Shown piece by piece: positions 14,472 through 22,107 of a stretch of DNA of 22,631 nucleotides (its first letter is position 1; each line of letters starts with the position of its first letter). The notes under the pieces are model-generated. The model saw nothing but the letters and a program-made list of their open reading frames with translations. It was not told the origin of the DNA and searched no databases. This stretch comes from Methanothrix harundinacea (GTDB lineage: Archaea > Halobacteriota > Methanosarcinia > Methanotrichales > Methanotrichaceae). The stretch covers positions 1 through 22,631 of the forward strand of contig DAQG01000119.1 of assembly GCA_002502785.1 (NCBI GenBank), in the 5' to 3' direction. The position numbers were made by a program, and so were the translations under genes.

Positions 14472-15122
14472 TTGCCGTTTCGAGTGGAGATCAGGGCAGC
14501 CTTCGGAAACGCCCATTTTAAGTGCCAACGCTGCGGGTCCTGCTGTCATCATCGCCGTCCCGATGAGTTCGACGATCTCGTACCTCCTGAAAGGCAGGCG
14601 GAGTTCTGGCAAAAGAGCAACCTGATCTACCTCACCGAGAAAGATATCAACAAGATCAGCAAGAAGACGGGATCGAATCCAGAGGAGTTCGTCGATACCC
14701 TCTACGAGGAGAAGAAAGGAAGCGTAATAGTCGAGGACGGTGGAAGAAAGGTGATCCTCGACCTTCCGGTGATGAAGTCAAGGGCTTCGGATGGAGCTTG
14801 CGTCTTCTACAAGGATGGGAAGGGCTGCACCATCTACTCAGTGCGGCCGACGGCATGCCGTCTATTTCCCTTCGTTGTCGTCGAAAAATCTGGTCCCTCG
14901 GGCGGCATCATCCTCGAGATAAAGTACAACCCCACCTGTCCAGGCATGGGAAAGGGAAAGGAGCCTGACCGAAAGAGGCTGGAGAAGTTCGTCCTCGATC
15001 AGTTCGCCGAGAGGATGGAGGCGATCGGCCCGAAGGTCCAGAGGCTCAGGATGGAGGGGAAGATCCTCCCCGACGCCCGGATTTACAGGACGATGCCGGG
15101 GAAGAGGAGAAAATCTGAGTAA
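14472..15122 (+). CDS. YkgJ-family cysteine-cluster protein
   Basis: Predicted metal-chelating protein of 216 aa, function unknown. Near the N-terminus are C18-x2-C21-x2-C24-C25, and farther on C110, C119, C129 and C156, in the pattern CVFY...GCTIYSVRPTACRLFPF typical of the YkgJ/UPF0153 zinc- or iron-binding family. The open frame extends back into mtrH, but the TTG at 14472 has a ribosome binding site (GAGGCGAT, 14460-14467) four bases upstream and starts right before the domain. It begins 40 bases after mtrH, past the T tract; no separate promoter is obvious, so readthrough from mtr is possible. The C-terminal 50 residues are basic and helical. Members have been linked to metal handling only by their cysteines. 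Confidence 0.8.
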   Translation: MPFRVEIRAAFGNAHFKCQRCGSCCHHRRPDEFDDLVPPERQAEFWQKSNLIYLTEKDINKISKKTGSNPEEFVDTLYEEKKGSVIVEDGGRKVILDLPVMKSRASDGACVFYKDGKGCTIYSVRPTACRLFPFVVVEKSGPSGGIILEIKYNPTCPGMGKGKEPDRKRLEKFVLDQFAERMEAIGPKVQRLRMEGKILPDARIYRTMPGKRRKSE

Positions 15123-15135
15123 CCTGACATTCGCC

Positions 15136-15141
15136 TTTTTT
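15136..15141 (+). terminator. T-run terminator of the cysteine-cluster gene
   Basis: A run of six T 14 bases after the stop, between two convergent genes. No stem-loop. Confidence 0.4.
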
Positions 15142-15147
15142 AGCTCG

Positions 15148-16137
15148 CTAGAAGACGATGGTCCAGCCCTGCCTTGAAGCCTCCTCTTTTGTATAGCTCA
15201 CTCCGTCCACCTTCAGCCCCTTCTTGTCCAAAAGGCTGATGATCCCGCCCTGGTTGGACAAGACCACGTCTTTGCCCGAAAGTTCGACTTTGCGGACGTC
15301 ACCCGGTTTTATGCTGCCTTTCAATGGCGCCTTGTTCTTGTTTTTGTCGGCGAGGGCCCATCCGGTCAAGTCGATCGGCTCAGGCGTCGTATTGAGGAGG
15401 AGAACGCTCTCAAGGCCGCTGTCCAAACCTTTCGGGTTTGCGAGGGCCGCGATGATGCGGACGCTCTTATCTCCCGTGGCCGGCGATTCATCAATGCAGT
15501 GGCCCGTCCTGTCGTCGGTGTGGAAGCACTGAGATTGAAAGGCGAGGAATATGGCGATCCATCTATCTTCGTCGGGTAGGTGGATTATCAGGCCGCCGTC
15601 CTGGTAGACGCCGTCATCCTCCATCCAGGCCTCAGAATTTCCCTGGTTCATGTGGATGTCGTGGATGCCGCTTCCGGGCTTGAAGCCAAAGTACTTGTCA
15701 CGCTCGTTCTCCGGCCCCCACTTCTGGCCGAAGGCGTAAACGGCGCTATTCTCCATCCCGATGGCCTTGGAGATGTACTTGTGGATCAGCTCGTTGAGGT
15801 CGTTGTTGGGGCCGGGAACGTCATGGGGGAGGGGCCTCATCCTGGTGGTGTCGAAGATGTTTGCCCTGATGTAATCGAGGGCCATTCCCCCGGGCCTAGA
15901 TTCCAAGTCGACAAAGCCGAAGGGCAGAACCATCAGCTCTTCGATCATAGGGTGATCGAAATCCTCGTCCACATAATAAAGCAGCTCAGATGGCGCAACG
16001 CTCGACTTGACGTTTACCGCAATTCGATGTCTCAATTCATCGTCCACGACCAGCACCTGGAAGTGAGGGTTATCTCCGACACCGTTTTTGCTCTCGATCG
16101 CCTTTCCTTTCAATAGACCATATCCTTCGAGCGGCAT
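15148..16137 (-). CDS. DUF2278 (YukJ-like) protein with C-terminal lamin-tail-like domain
   Basis: Function unknown; 329 aa with no signal peptide or membrane segment. Residues 1 to about 220 match the DUF2278/YukJ type, with GSGIHDIHMNQGN as its clearest motif and acidic, aromatic surroundings. Residues from about 225 on look like a lamin-tail (LTD) beta-sandwich: LESVLLLNTTPEPIDLTGW, GSIKPGDVRKVELSG, then a final strand pair. The ATG at 16137 has GAGGT upstream, and a BRE/TATA pair (16188-16172) predicts transcription start near 16150. The stop is TAG. YukJ lies near type VII secretion genes in Bacillus, but nothing like that is nearby here, so no role is inferred. Confidence 0.75.
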   Translation of the reverse strand: MPLEGYGLLKGKAIESKNGVGDNPHFQVLVVDDELRHRIAVNVKSSVAPSELLYYVDEDFDHPMIEELMVLPFGFVDLESRPGGMALDYIRANIFDTTRMRPLPHDVPGPNNDLNELIHKYISKAIGMENSAVYAFGQKWGPENERDKYFGFKPGSGIHDIHMNQGNSEAWMEDDGVYQDGGLIIHLPDEDRWIAIFLAFQSQCFHTDDRTGHCIDESPATGDKSVRIIAALANPKGLDSGLESVLLLNTTPEPIDLTGWALADKNKNKAPLKGSIKPGDVRKVELSGKDVVLSNQGGIISLLDKKGLKVDGVSYTKEEASRQGWTIVF

Positions 16138-16171
16138 AGCAATACCTCGATCTTAAAAATAGTTTATGAGA

Positions 16172-16188
16172 ATTAAAAACTTTCCGTC
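16172..16188 (-). promoter_or_regulatory. BRE/TATA promoter of the DUF2278 gene
   Basis: On the minus strand GACGGAAA (16188-16181) is followed by GTTTTTAAT (16180-16172). Start of transcription would be about 16150, a dozen bases before the ATG. Confidence 0.5.
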
Positions 16189-16449
16189 CTATGCGCTTTT
16201 TTGAAAACTGACCACAAATCCAGATTAGGGTGCTTCTCCAAGGTCTCTAAGACCCTCTCCCCCACCTGTAGCGGCGAGCCTCATCGGCAGGCGGTTAAGC
16301 ATCCGCAAATGTTCGGGTGGGATCTCACAAAATGCCTGAATAGCATTGGATTCTGCCCCGACCATCTACACCTCAGGTCCAAGGTCTTCATCCCTCGGCC
16401 CCGGCGAGATCCTGTCACCTTCACCCAGATCCGAGACGAGCTCGTCCCG

Positions 16450-16457
16450 TTTATATA
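16450..16457 (+). promoter_or_regulatory. upstream TATA box before the S9 peptidase gene
   Basis: TTTATATA, a perfect consensus box, would start transcription near 16481, inside the inverted repeat AGGGTTT/AAACCCT (16461-16467 and 16480-16486). It could be a second peptidase promoter or drive a short untranslated RNA. Confidence 0.45.
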
Positions 16458-16460
16458 AAG

Positions 16461-16486
16461 AGGGTTTTTCATCGTTTCGAAACCCT
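16461..16486. repeat. inverted repeat between two TATA boxes
   Basis: AGGGTTT and AAACCCT flank 12 bases; the right part contains the palindrome GTTTCGAAAC (16474-16483). It lies between the distal and proximal promoters and might be an operator. Confidence 0.35.
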
Positions 16487-16512
16487 GGTGATCAGATTTA
16501 CCTTGAACAGGA

Positions 16513-16520
16513 TTTATAAA
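16513..16520 (+). promoter_or_regulatory. proximal TATA box of the S9 peptidase gene
   Basis: TTTATAAA 59 bases before the ATG predicts transcription start near 16545, leaving about 34 bases of leader with GAGGA (16568-16572) as ribosome binding site. Confidence 0.65.
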
Positions 16521-16578
16521 TAAGCGATGTGTAACGGACTGCATAGATGTACACAATTGCTTCAACAGAGGAATACTC

Positions 16579-18645
16579 ATGAAACGCGTTTTTATTGGAG
16601 TTACGATACTCGCCCTTCTTTCGATGGCAGGTTGGGCCGAAGAGTCGAGCTCGACAGATGATCAAATGCCATCGGAAGACGCTGATACACTTATACCGCG
16701 AGAACTGCTCTTCGGCAACCCCGACAAGATCACAGTTCGAACGAGCTTTGACGGTCCCAGGATCAGCTATCTGGCACCCAAAGACGGCGTCCTGAACGTC
16801 TGGGTTGGACCTATCGACGACCCGGGAGCTGCCAAACCCGTCACCAACGACACCTACCGGGGCATACGATCCTACTCATGGACCTACACCAACGAGCACA
16901 TACTCTATATCCAGGACAAGGATGGCGATGAAAACTGGCGGATCTACAGCGTCAACCTGACCAGCGGAGAGATCAAAGACCTCACGCCCTTCGAGGACGT
17001 CCAGGCCAGAATCCAAAAGGTCAGCCGCAATTTCCCAGAGGATATAATCGTTGGCCTCAACGACCGCGATCCCGAATACCACGACCTCTACCGACTTAAT
17101 ATAGAGACCGGGAACATGACCCTCATCCAGGAGAACAGAGAGTTTTCGTCCTTCGACATAGACGAAGATTACAGCGTCAGGTTTGCGACAAATATGACAC
17201 CCGACGGCGGTGCCGATATCTTCAAGCCGACGGAAGACGGTGGATGGGAGATATTCTCTAAGATCCCGATGGAGGACATGATAACGACGGGATCGGTTGG
17301 GTTCAACAAGACCGGCGAGATCTTGTATATGGTCGACAGCCGCGGCCGGAATACGGCAGCCCTCTTCGCCATGAATACAACGACGGGCGTTGAGACCTTG
17401 ATCGCAGAAGATCCGAAAGCAGATTTCGGCGGCTGGATGAGGCACCCTACAGAAATGAACGTCCAGGCTGTTGCCTTCACCTACGAGCGGAAGCACTGGC
17501 AAGTACTCGACGATTCGGTGGCCGACGACCTGGCCTATCTGCAGACGGTCGATGATGGTGACGTCGAGGTTCTGAGCCGGTCGCTCGATGACAAGACGTG
17601 GATCGTCGCATACATCGTAGACGATGGACCTTTCAGATACTACCGCTACGATAGCGAGAAGAAAGAGGCAGAGTTCCTATTCACCAATCGAAAGGATCTG
17701 GAAGATAAGCCCTTCGCCAAGATGATGATCCCGGTGATCATCAGGTCCCGCGATGGTCTGAACCTCGTGAGCTACTATACATTGCCTCTTGGAAGCGACC
17801 AGGACGTAGACGGCAGGCCAGAAGAGCCCCTCCCCATGGTCTTGTACGTTCACGGCGGCCCGTGGTCTCGCGACGTCTGGGACTACAACCCGATACATCA
17901 GTGGATTGCCAACCGGGGCTACGCCGTCTTGAGCGTCAACTTCCGCGGATCTACAGGGTTTGGGAAGGATTTCGTCAACGCAGGAAACCTGGAGTGGGGA
18001 GCCAAGATGCACGACGACCTGATCGACGCCGTCGATTGGGCGGTCGTAGAGGGGATCGCAGACCCTGATCGTGTGGCGATCATGGGCGGAAGCTACGGTG
18101 GGTATGCGACCCTTGTGGGCCTAACCTTCACTCCTGAGGTATTCGCCTGCGGCGTTGACATGGTGGGTCCCTCAAACCTCACGTCCTTGATCGAGACGAT
18201 ACCCCCATACTGGCAACCGGAGATCGAAGTCTTCGCGACTCGGATGGGCGATCACAGGACCGAAGAGGGCCGAAAGCTGCTGAGAGAGCGCTCGCCCATA
18301 AACCACGTCGAGAAGATTCAGCGGCCTCTCCTGATATGTCAAGGTGCCAACGATCCTCGGGTCAACCAGAACGAGTCAGACCAGATAGTCGGGGCGATGC
18401 AGGAGAGGTCGATTCCTGTGACCTACGTGCTGTATCCTGATGAGGGGCACGGCTCTGCCCGACCTGAGAACAGAATGTCGTTTTACGCCGTCGCTGAGGC
18501 CTTCCTCTCTCATCACCTGGGCGGACGGTTTGAGCCTATCGGCGACGATTTTGAAAATTCGAGCATCACAGTGCCTGTCGGGGCCGAGGAGGTTTCGGGG
18601 CTGAAGGAGGCTCTTTCGACCGATTTGCCGGATCGAGCGCTGTAG
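16579..18645 (+). CDS. secreted S9-family serine peptidase (prolyl oligopeptidase superfamily)
   Basis: Predicted exported peptidase of 688 aa. An N-terminal signal peptide (MKRVF then a hydrophobic core to about 20) precedes a low-complexity acidic linker and a beta-propeller domain (about 50-380) with TolB-like repeats. The alpha/beta-hydrolase domain (about 385-650) has oxyanion motif HGGPW (425-429), nucleophile Ser505 in GGSYGGY, Asp592 in GANDPRV and His624 in DEGHG, so the triad is intact. A C-terminal tail of about 35 residues follows. The order fits acylaminoacyl-peptidase or dipeptidyl-peptidase-like S9 enzymes; the exact specificity cannot be read. The ATG has GAGGA six bases upstream. 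The stop is TAG. It converges on a second secreted peptidase gene 86 bases away. Confidence 0.9.
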   Translation: MKRVFIGVTILALLSMAGWAEESSSTDDQMPSEDADTLIPRELLFGNPDKITVRTSFDGPRISYLAPKDGVLNVWVGPIDDPGAAKPVTNDTYRGIRSYSWTYTNEHILYIQDKDGDENWRIYSVNLTSGEIKDLTPFEDVQARIQKVSRNFPEDIIVGLNDRDPEYHDLYRLNIETGNMTLIQENREFSSFDIDEDYSVRFATNMTPDGGADIFKPTEDGGWEIFSKIPMEDMITTGSVGFNKTGEILYMVDSRGRNTAALFAMNTTTGVETLIAEDPKADFGGWMRHPTEMNVQAVAFTYERKHWQVLDDSVADDLAYLQTVDDGDVEVLSRSLDDKTWIVAYIVDDGPFRYYRYDSEKKEAEFLFTNRKDLEDKPFAKMMIPVIIRSRDGLNLVSYYTLPLGSDQDVDGRPEEPLPMVLYVHGGPWSRDVWDYNPIHQWIANRGYAVLSVNFRGSTGFGKDFVNAGNLEWGAKMHDDLIDAVDWAVVEGIADPDRVAIMGGSYGGYATLVGLTFTPEVFACGVDMVGPSNLTSLIETIPPYWQPEIEVFATRMGDHRTEEGRKLLRERSPINHVEKIQRPLLICQGANDPRVNQNESDQIVGAMQERSIPVTYVLYPDEGHGSARPENRMSFYAVAEAFLSHHLGGRFEPIGDDFENSSITVPVGAEEVSGLKEALSTDLPDRAL

Positions 18646-18731
18646 TCGGTCTCGGATAAGATGCAGATAGCGAGGGGGAGAGTGCCGAGGGCAGCTCACC
18701 GGCCCCTCCCTCCCCCATCACTTTCTTTCTG

Positions 18732-20672
18732 CTACCGTCCCTCATCCAGCTCCTGGAGCTGGTTTACCCTCATCTCCACGACGTCCATGGCGTCCTCAAA
18801 GAGGGTCCCGTTTATCTCTATTCCGAAGTACTTCTTGAGCTTCTCGGGCGGGGTCATCGTCGTCCCTGCGGATAGATACTGAACGTACCTCTCGTTGAAG
18901 TCCTGGGGGTCCTCCTTGTACATCTTGAAGAGAGACAGGGTTATCGCTTTTGATAGAGAGTAGCTGAAGGTGTAGTAGTTGTTGGTGAAGTAGATGTGGC
19001 TTACGTAGGTCCATCCCGCCGAGTCCTCATCGTAGTAGCCTATATTCTCGTCCTCGTACTCCTTGGATAAGTTTGTCCATAGGGAGTTCAGCTCGGCCCC
19101 GCTTATCTCATCTCTGCCGTCGCAGAGGATGTGGGCCTGGTGCTCGAACTCGGTTATCATCGGCTGGAAGGTGAAGTAGTTTTCATAGCCTCTTATGTGC
19201 TGGTCTAATACCGCCACGGCGATCTCTTGATCGTAGTTTTCGAGGACGTAATCAACGAAGAGCTCCTCGTTGAAGGTGGAGGGTATCTCCATCTCGTACT
19301 CTTCGCCGCCGCAGTAGGTGTAGTCGACGACGTTTCCCATCAGGTAGAAGTGGATGGCGTGGCCCATCTCGTGGGTAACGGTCTTCTTGTCGTTGATCAG
19401 ACCGTCGTAGTTGAGGAAGATTATGCCGGAGAGTTTCAGGGGGAAGAGGCTACTACAGTATCCGCCGGGCTGCTTTCCGTCGTCCGGGTTGGGGTAGACG
19501 TCGATCAAGTTGCCTGTAACCGTTTCAGTGAAGATCTCGCCGAAGATGGGGTCCATCCCGGCGTAAGATGCCTCTATCTCAGCGAGGGTGTCGGTGTAGT
19601 TGTAGACCTCGTTGGGATCGTCCATAAGCTGAAGCTGCAGGTCGTAGGGCATCAGCTGGTCGACTTCCAGCTTCGCCCTCCTGAACTCGTGGTACCCAAC
19701 AAATGCCCCTTTCCTCTCCTTGAAGACGGAGTTCATCTCTTCGATCTGCCCCTCATCGAGGTAACTCTCGAACATCTTGGCTTCGTAAGCATCGGAATAG
19801 TTCAGCTCCCGGGTCACCAGGTCGTCATTTTTTGCCTTCTGGAGGTAGAGAGCCGCCATTTTGTCGGACTCGTTTATTAGGTGGTAGAACCTCTTGTCGT
19901 AGCACATCTTCCTGTTATCTCGATTTGAATCGGTGGCGAGGAGCTTGTAATACGATTGGGCGTTGATCGGGTACTCCTGGCCGTCGGTGAGGGTGATGTT
20001 TCCGGCGACGGTGACGTTGTTTGTGATCTCCTTGTAAGCCTGGGTCTCAAGCTTCATCAGCTGGTCGGCGATCTAGGCGATGAAGGCGGCGTGGGTCTCG
20101 TTTCGAGGCCGGTGGTCTGCGTATCGGATGTAGGTGTCTTCGAGATACGTTCTGTATTCTTCGAGCCCCGGTTCCTCTCCGAAGAGCTCTTCCCACTCTT
20201 CCCTCGATAGAGACTTGAGCTTGATCTCCGCGAAAGATGTGGTCTTGTAGTAGTCGGTTAAGAAGGTCTGAATGTCTGAGACGAAGGTCTCGAAGAACTC
20301 GTCGTTGACGTTGAGGCTGTTTTGGGCGTAAACGTAGGATGAGAGAAGGTCGACGGTGATGGAGAGGTTCTTCTCGTCTTCCAGGAATCGCAGAAGGACG
20401 GTGCCGTTCAGCTCCTCGAAGGCGGGCCGGTAGGTCTGGTTGATCCTTTCGGCCTCCATCTTCATCTCCTCGAATTCGGCTGTTGCCTCATCTTTGCTCT
20501 CATAGAGAAATGAGAGGTTCCAGCATGTGGTGACTTTTTCGATGTCCAGCTGAGGGGCCGGTTCGGCCGCCTCTTCGTCGGCTGATAGGGCTCCTGCGCC
20601 CAAGGGCGCGAAGACGAAAATCGCCGCCACAACAGCCGCAACAAGTACTCCTGCCAAGACACTGCCCTTCAT
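18732..20672 (-). pseudogene. secreted M3-family (PepF-like) metallopeptidase interrupted by an in-frame TAG
   Basis: Read as one frame, the gene encodes about 646 residues. It starts with a signal peptide (MKGSV, hydrophobic to about 28, Ala/Gly-rich), continues through the helical N-terminal domain, and meets TAG at codon 200 (20075-20073). The same frame then continues to TAG at 18734-18732. The second part holds the zinc site HEMGH (His434, Glu435, His438 in through-numbering) and a later Glu (about 462, in EIPSTFNEE), all intact. The next ATG (20057) has no ribosome binding site, so restart is not obvious. A BRE/TATA pair (20744-20729) stands upstream, so the gene seems recently active. 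No frameshift or other lesion is visible. It could be a nonsense mutation, a sequencing error, or recoding. Confidence 0.8.
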
Positions 20673-20728
20673 AGTACAACACCGTCTCCCTTACCGATAA
20701 GTTTGGACAACCTCTGATCCTGCAGACT

Positions 20729-20744
20729 ACTTAAATTTTCGTCT
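20729..20744 (-). promoter_or_regulatory. BRE/TATA promoter of the M3 peptidase gene
   Basis: Minus-strand GACGAAA (20744-20738) followed by AATTTAAGT (20737-20729). Transcription would start near 20707, about 35 bases before the ATG. The ribosome binding site there is weak. Confidence 0.45.
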
Positions 20745-20794
20745 CCAAGATCCCCATTTCAGTTAAGAGAATTCGGCGTTTGGCGTGATTTTGA

Positions 20795-20843
20795 CCCGAG
20801 ATCAACCTCGGAACAGTCCTGCACATCTGGCCGGCATCTCGGG
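20795..20843. repeat. 8-bp inverted repeat between the aminotransferase and M3 peptidase genes
   Basis: CCCGAGAT (20795-20802) and ATCTCGGG (20836-20843) are perfect mirror arms with 33 bases between. More GC-rich mirror pieces (GACCGG, GGCC) follow up to 20905. There is no T tract, so a structured 3' end for the aminotransferase mRNA is only a guess. Confidence 0.3.
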
Positions 20844-20909
20844 TGATGATCAGAGCCCGACAATCCTCGGGGCATGACCGGCCGAATAGACCGGATCGGC
20901 CCGCCCAGA

Positions 20910-22049
20910 TCAGCGATCCGCCAAGTATCGCTCGATCCTGTCCAGCCCTTCGGCGATCCTCTCCAGGGAGTTTGCGTAGGAGAAACGGAGGTAGCCCTCG
21001 CCGTTCTCGCCGAAGTCGATTCCCGGCGTCACACCGACGTGGGCTTTTTCCAGGATGTCGAAGGCGAGGTTGTACGAGTCGTACGATATGTGGCGGGCGT
21101 TAGCGAAGACGTAGAAGGCGCCCGTGGGTTCGGTGGCGATCCCGAAGCCCAGCTCCCGGAGCCGCCGGATCATATACCTTCGCCGTTCATCGTAAGTCCG
21201 CCTCATCCGGGCGACGTCCTCCCCCGTATCGCGGAGGGCTGCGATCCCCGCCTTCTGGACGGCGGAGTTGGCGCAGATGAAGAGGTTTTGCTGCATCTTC
21301 TGGATCGGCCTTATGAACTCGGGCGGCGCGATAAGGTAGCCGAGCCGCAGGCCCGTCATGGCGTAGAGCTTTGAAAAGCCGTTGAGGACGATGGCGTCGT
21401 CTGTGAACTCCAAAATCGAGTGCTCCTTTCCATCGTAGACCAGGCCGTGATAGATCTCGTCGGATATGACCCGAACCCCCAGATCGGCGATCTCTCGCAT
21501 CCTCGACTCCGAGAGGACGGTCCCCGTGGGATTCGATGGCGAGTTGATGAAGACCGCCTTCGTTCGATCGGAGATCCGCGGAGATATCGCCTCCGCCGAG
21601 AGCTGAAAGCCGTCCGACTCGGAGACAGCGACGGGGACCGGCACCCCTCCAGCGAACCGGATGAAGTTAGGGTAGCAGGCGTAACCGGGGTCGGAGATGA
21701 TCACCTCGTCGCCCGTCTCCAGAAGCGCCGCAAAGACGAGCATCATCACAGGGGACGTCCCCGAGCCGACGACGATTCGGTCGGGCGAGACGGAGACGCC
21801 GTACCGCTCATTGTAGTGCTCGGCGATCGCCTCCCGGAGCTCGGGGTCGCCGAGGCTGTGGGTGTAGTGGGTGTGCCCCTCGGCGAGGGCCTTGGTCACC
21901 GCCTCAGAGATCGGGGCCGGTAGGTCGAAGTCGGGCTCGCCCACCTCCAGGTGGACGACGTCGATCCCCTGGCTCTCCATCGTCCGGGCGCGCTCCAAAA
22001 CGTCCATCACCAAAAAGGGGGTCATCTCCTCTGCTCGTCGTGAAATCAT
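20910..22049 (-). CDS. class I/II PLP-dependent aminotransferase
   Basis: Fold type I aminotransferase of 379 aa, cytosolic. PLP-binding residues are visible: SNPTG (172-176), Asp197 in SDEIY, and Lys227 in GFSKLYAMTGLRLGY for the Schiff base; Arg355 in LRFSYAN would bind the substrate carboxylate. The N-terminal LEVGEPDF and the HYTHSLGDPELREAI region are also typical. Sequence style is of the aspartate/aromatic/alanine aminotransferase group; the substrate cannot be fixed and no pathway neighbour helps. The ATG at 22049 has AGGAG about 11 bases upstream. An AT-rich stretch at 22106-22096 (AGATATAAAAT) is a suitable TATA box with transcription start near 22075. Confidence 0.88.
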   Translation of the reverse strand: MISRRAEEMTPFLVMDVLERARTMESQGIDVVHLEVGEPDFDLPAPISEAVTKALAEGHTHYTHSLGDPELREAIAEHYNERYGVSVSPDRIVVGSGTSPVMMLVFAALLETGDEVIISDPGYACYPNFIRFAGGVPVPVAVSESDGFQLSAEAISPRISDRTKAVFINSPSNPTGTVLSESRMREIADLGVRVISDEIYHGLVYDGKEHSILEFTDDAIVLNGFSKLYAMTGLRLGYLIAPPEFIRPIQKMQQNLFICANSAVQKAGIAALRDTGEDVARMRRTYDERRRYMIRRLRELGFGIATEPTGAFYVFANARHISYDSYNLAFDILEKAHVGVTPGIDFGENGEGYLRFSYANSLERIAEGLDRIERYLADR

Positions 22050-22095
22050 GTCGTGGGGCTCCTGGACATAGTCATTGATTTAATATATCTAGCAA

Positions 22096-22106
22096 TATTT
22101 TATATC
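22096..22106 (-). promoter_or_regulatory. candidate TATA box of the aminotransferase gene
   Basis: Minus-strand AGATATAAAAT (22106-22096), with a second AT-rich candidate (GATATATTAA, 22088-22079). The first leaves a leader of about 26 bases that includes AGGAG. It abuts the stop codon of the next gene, so the two genes may have separate mRNAs. Confidence 0.45.
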
Positions 22107-22107
22107 T

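Larger units (their letters stand above)
16189..16578. other. long intergenic region with two plus-strand TATA boxes
   Basis: No gene is supported here, although a minus-strand frame (16281-16580) and a plus-strand frame (16201-16458) are open. Neither has a ribosome binding site or a recognisable family, and the minus-strand frame overlaps both plus-strand promoters. From about 16260 to 16440 the DNA has the high GC of coding sequence and could be a decayed gene. The right part holds two TATA boxes (16450-16457 and 16513-16520) and an inverted repeat (16461-16486). Confidence 0.45.

Noticed and set aside
16281..16580. Minus-strand 99-codon open frame upstream of the S9 peptidase
   Set aside because: It overlaps both plus-strand TATA boxes, has no ribosome binding site, resembles no family, and fits promoter DNA with possible gene remnants better than a gene.
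18704..18731. Pyrimidine-rich tract between the convergent peptidase genes as a terminator
   Set aside because: It is C-rich rather than a T run and has no stem; it might end the S9 transcript but the support is too thin to list.
20073..20075. Pyrrolysine as the meaning of the in-frame TAG
   Set aside because: TAG terminates at least seven frames in this window, including gyrA and mtrC, so it behaves as an ordinary stop; no pyl gene or PYLIS-like element is visible here. Kept only as a test in the findings.
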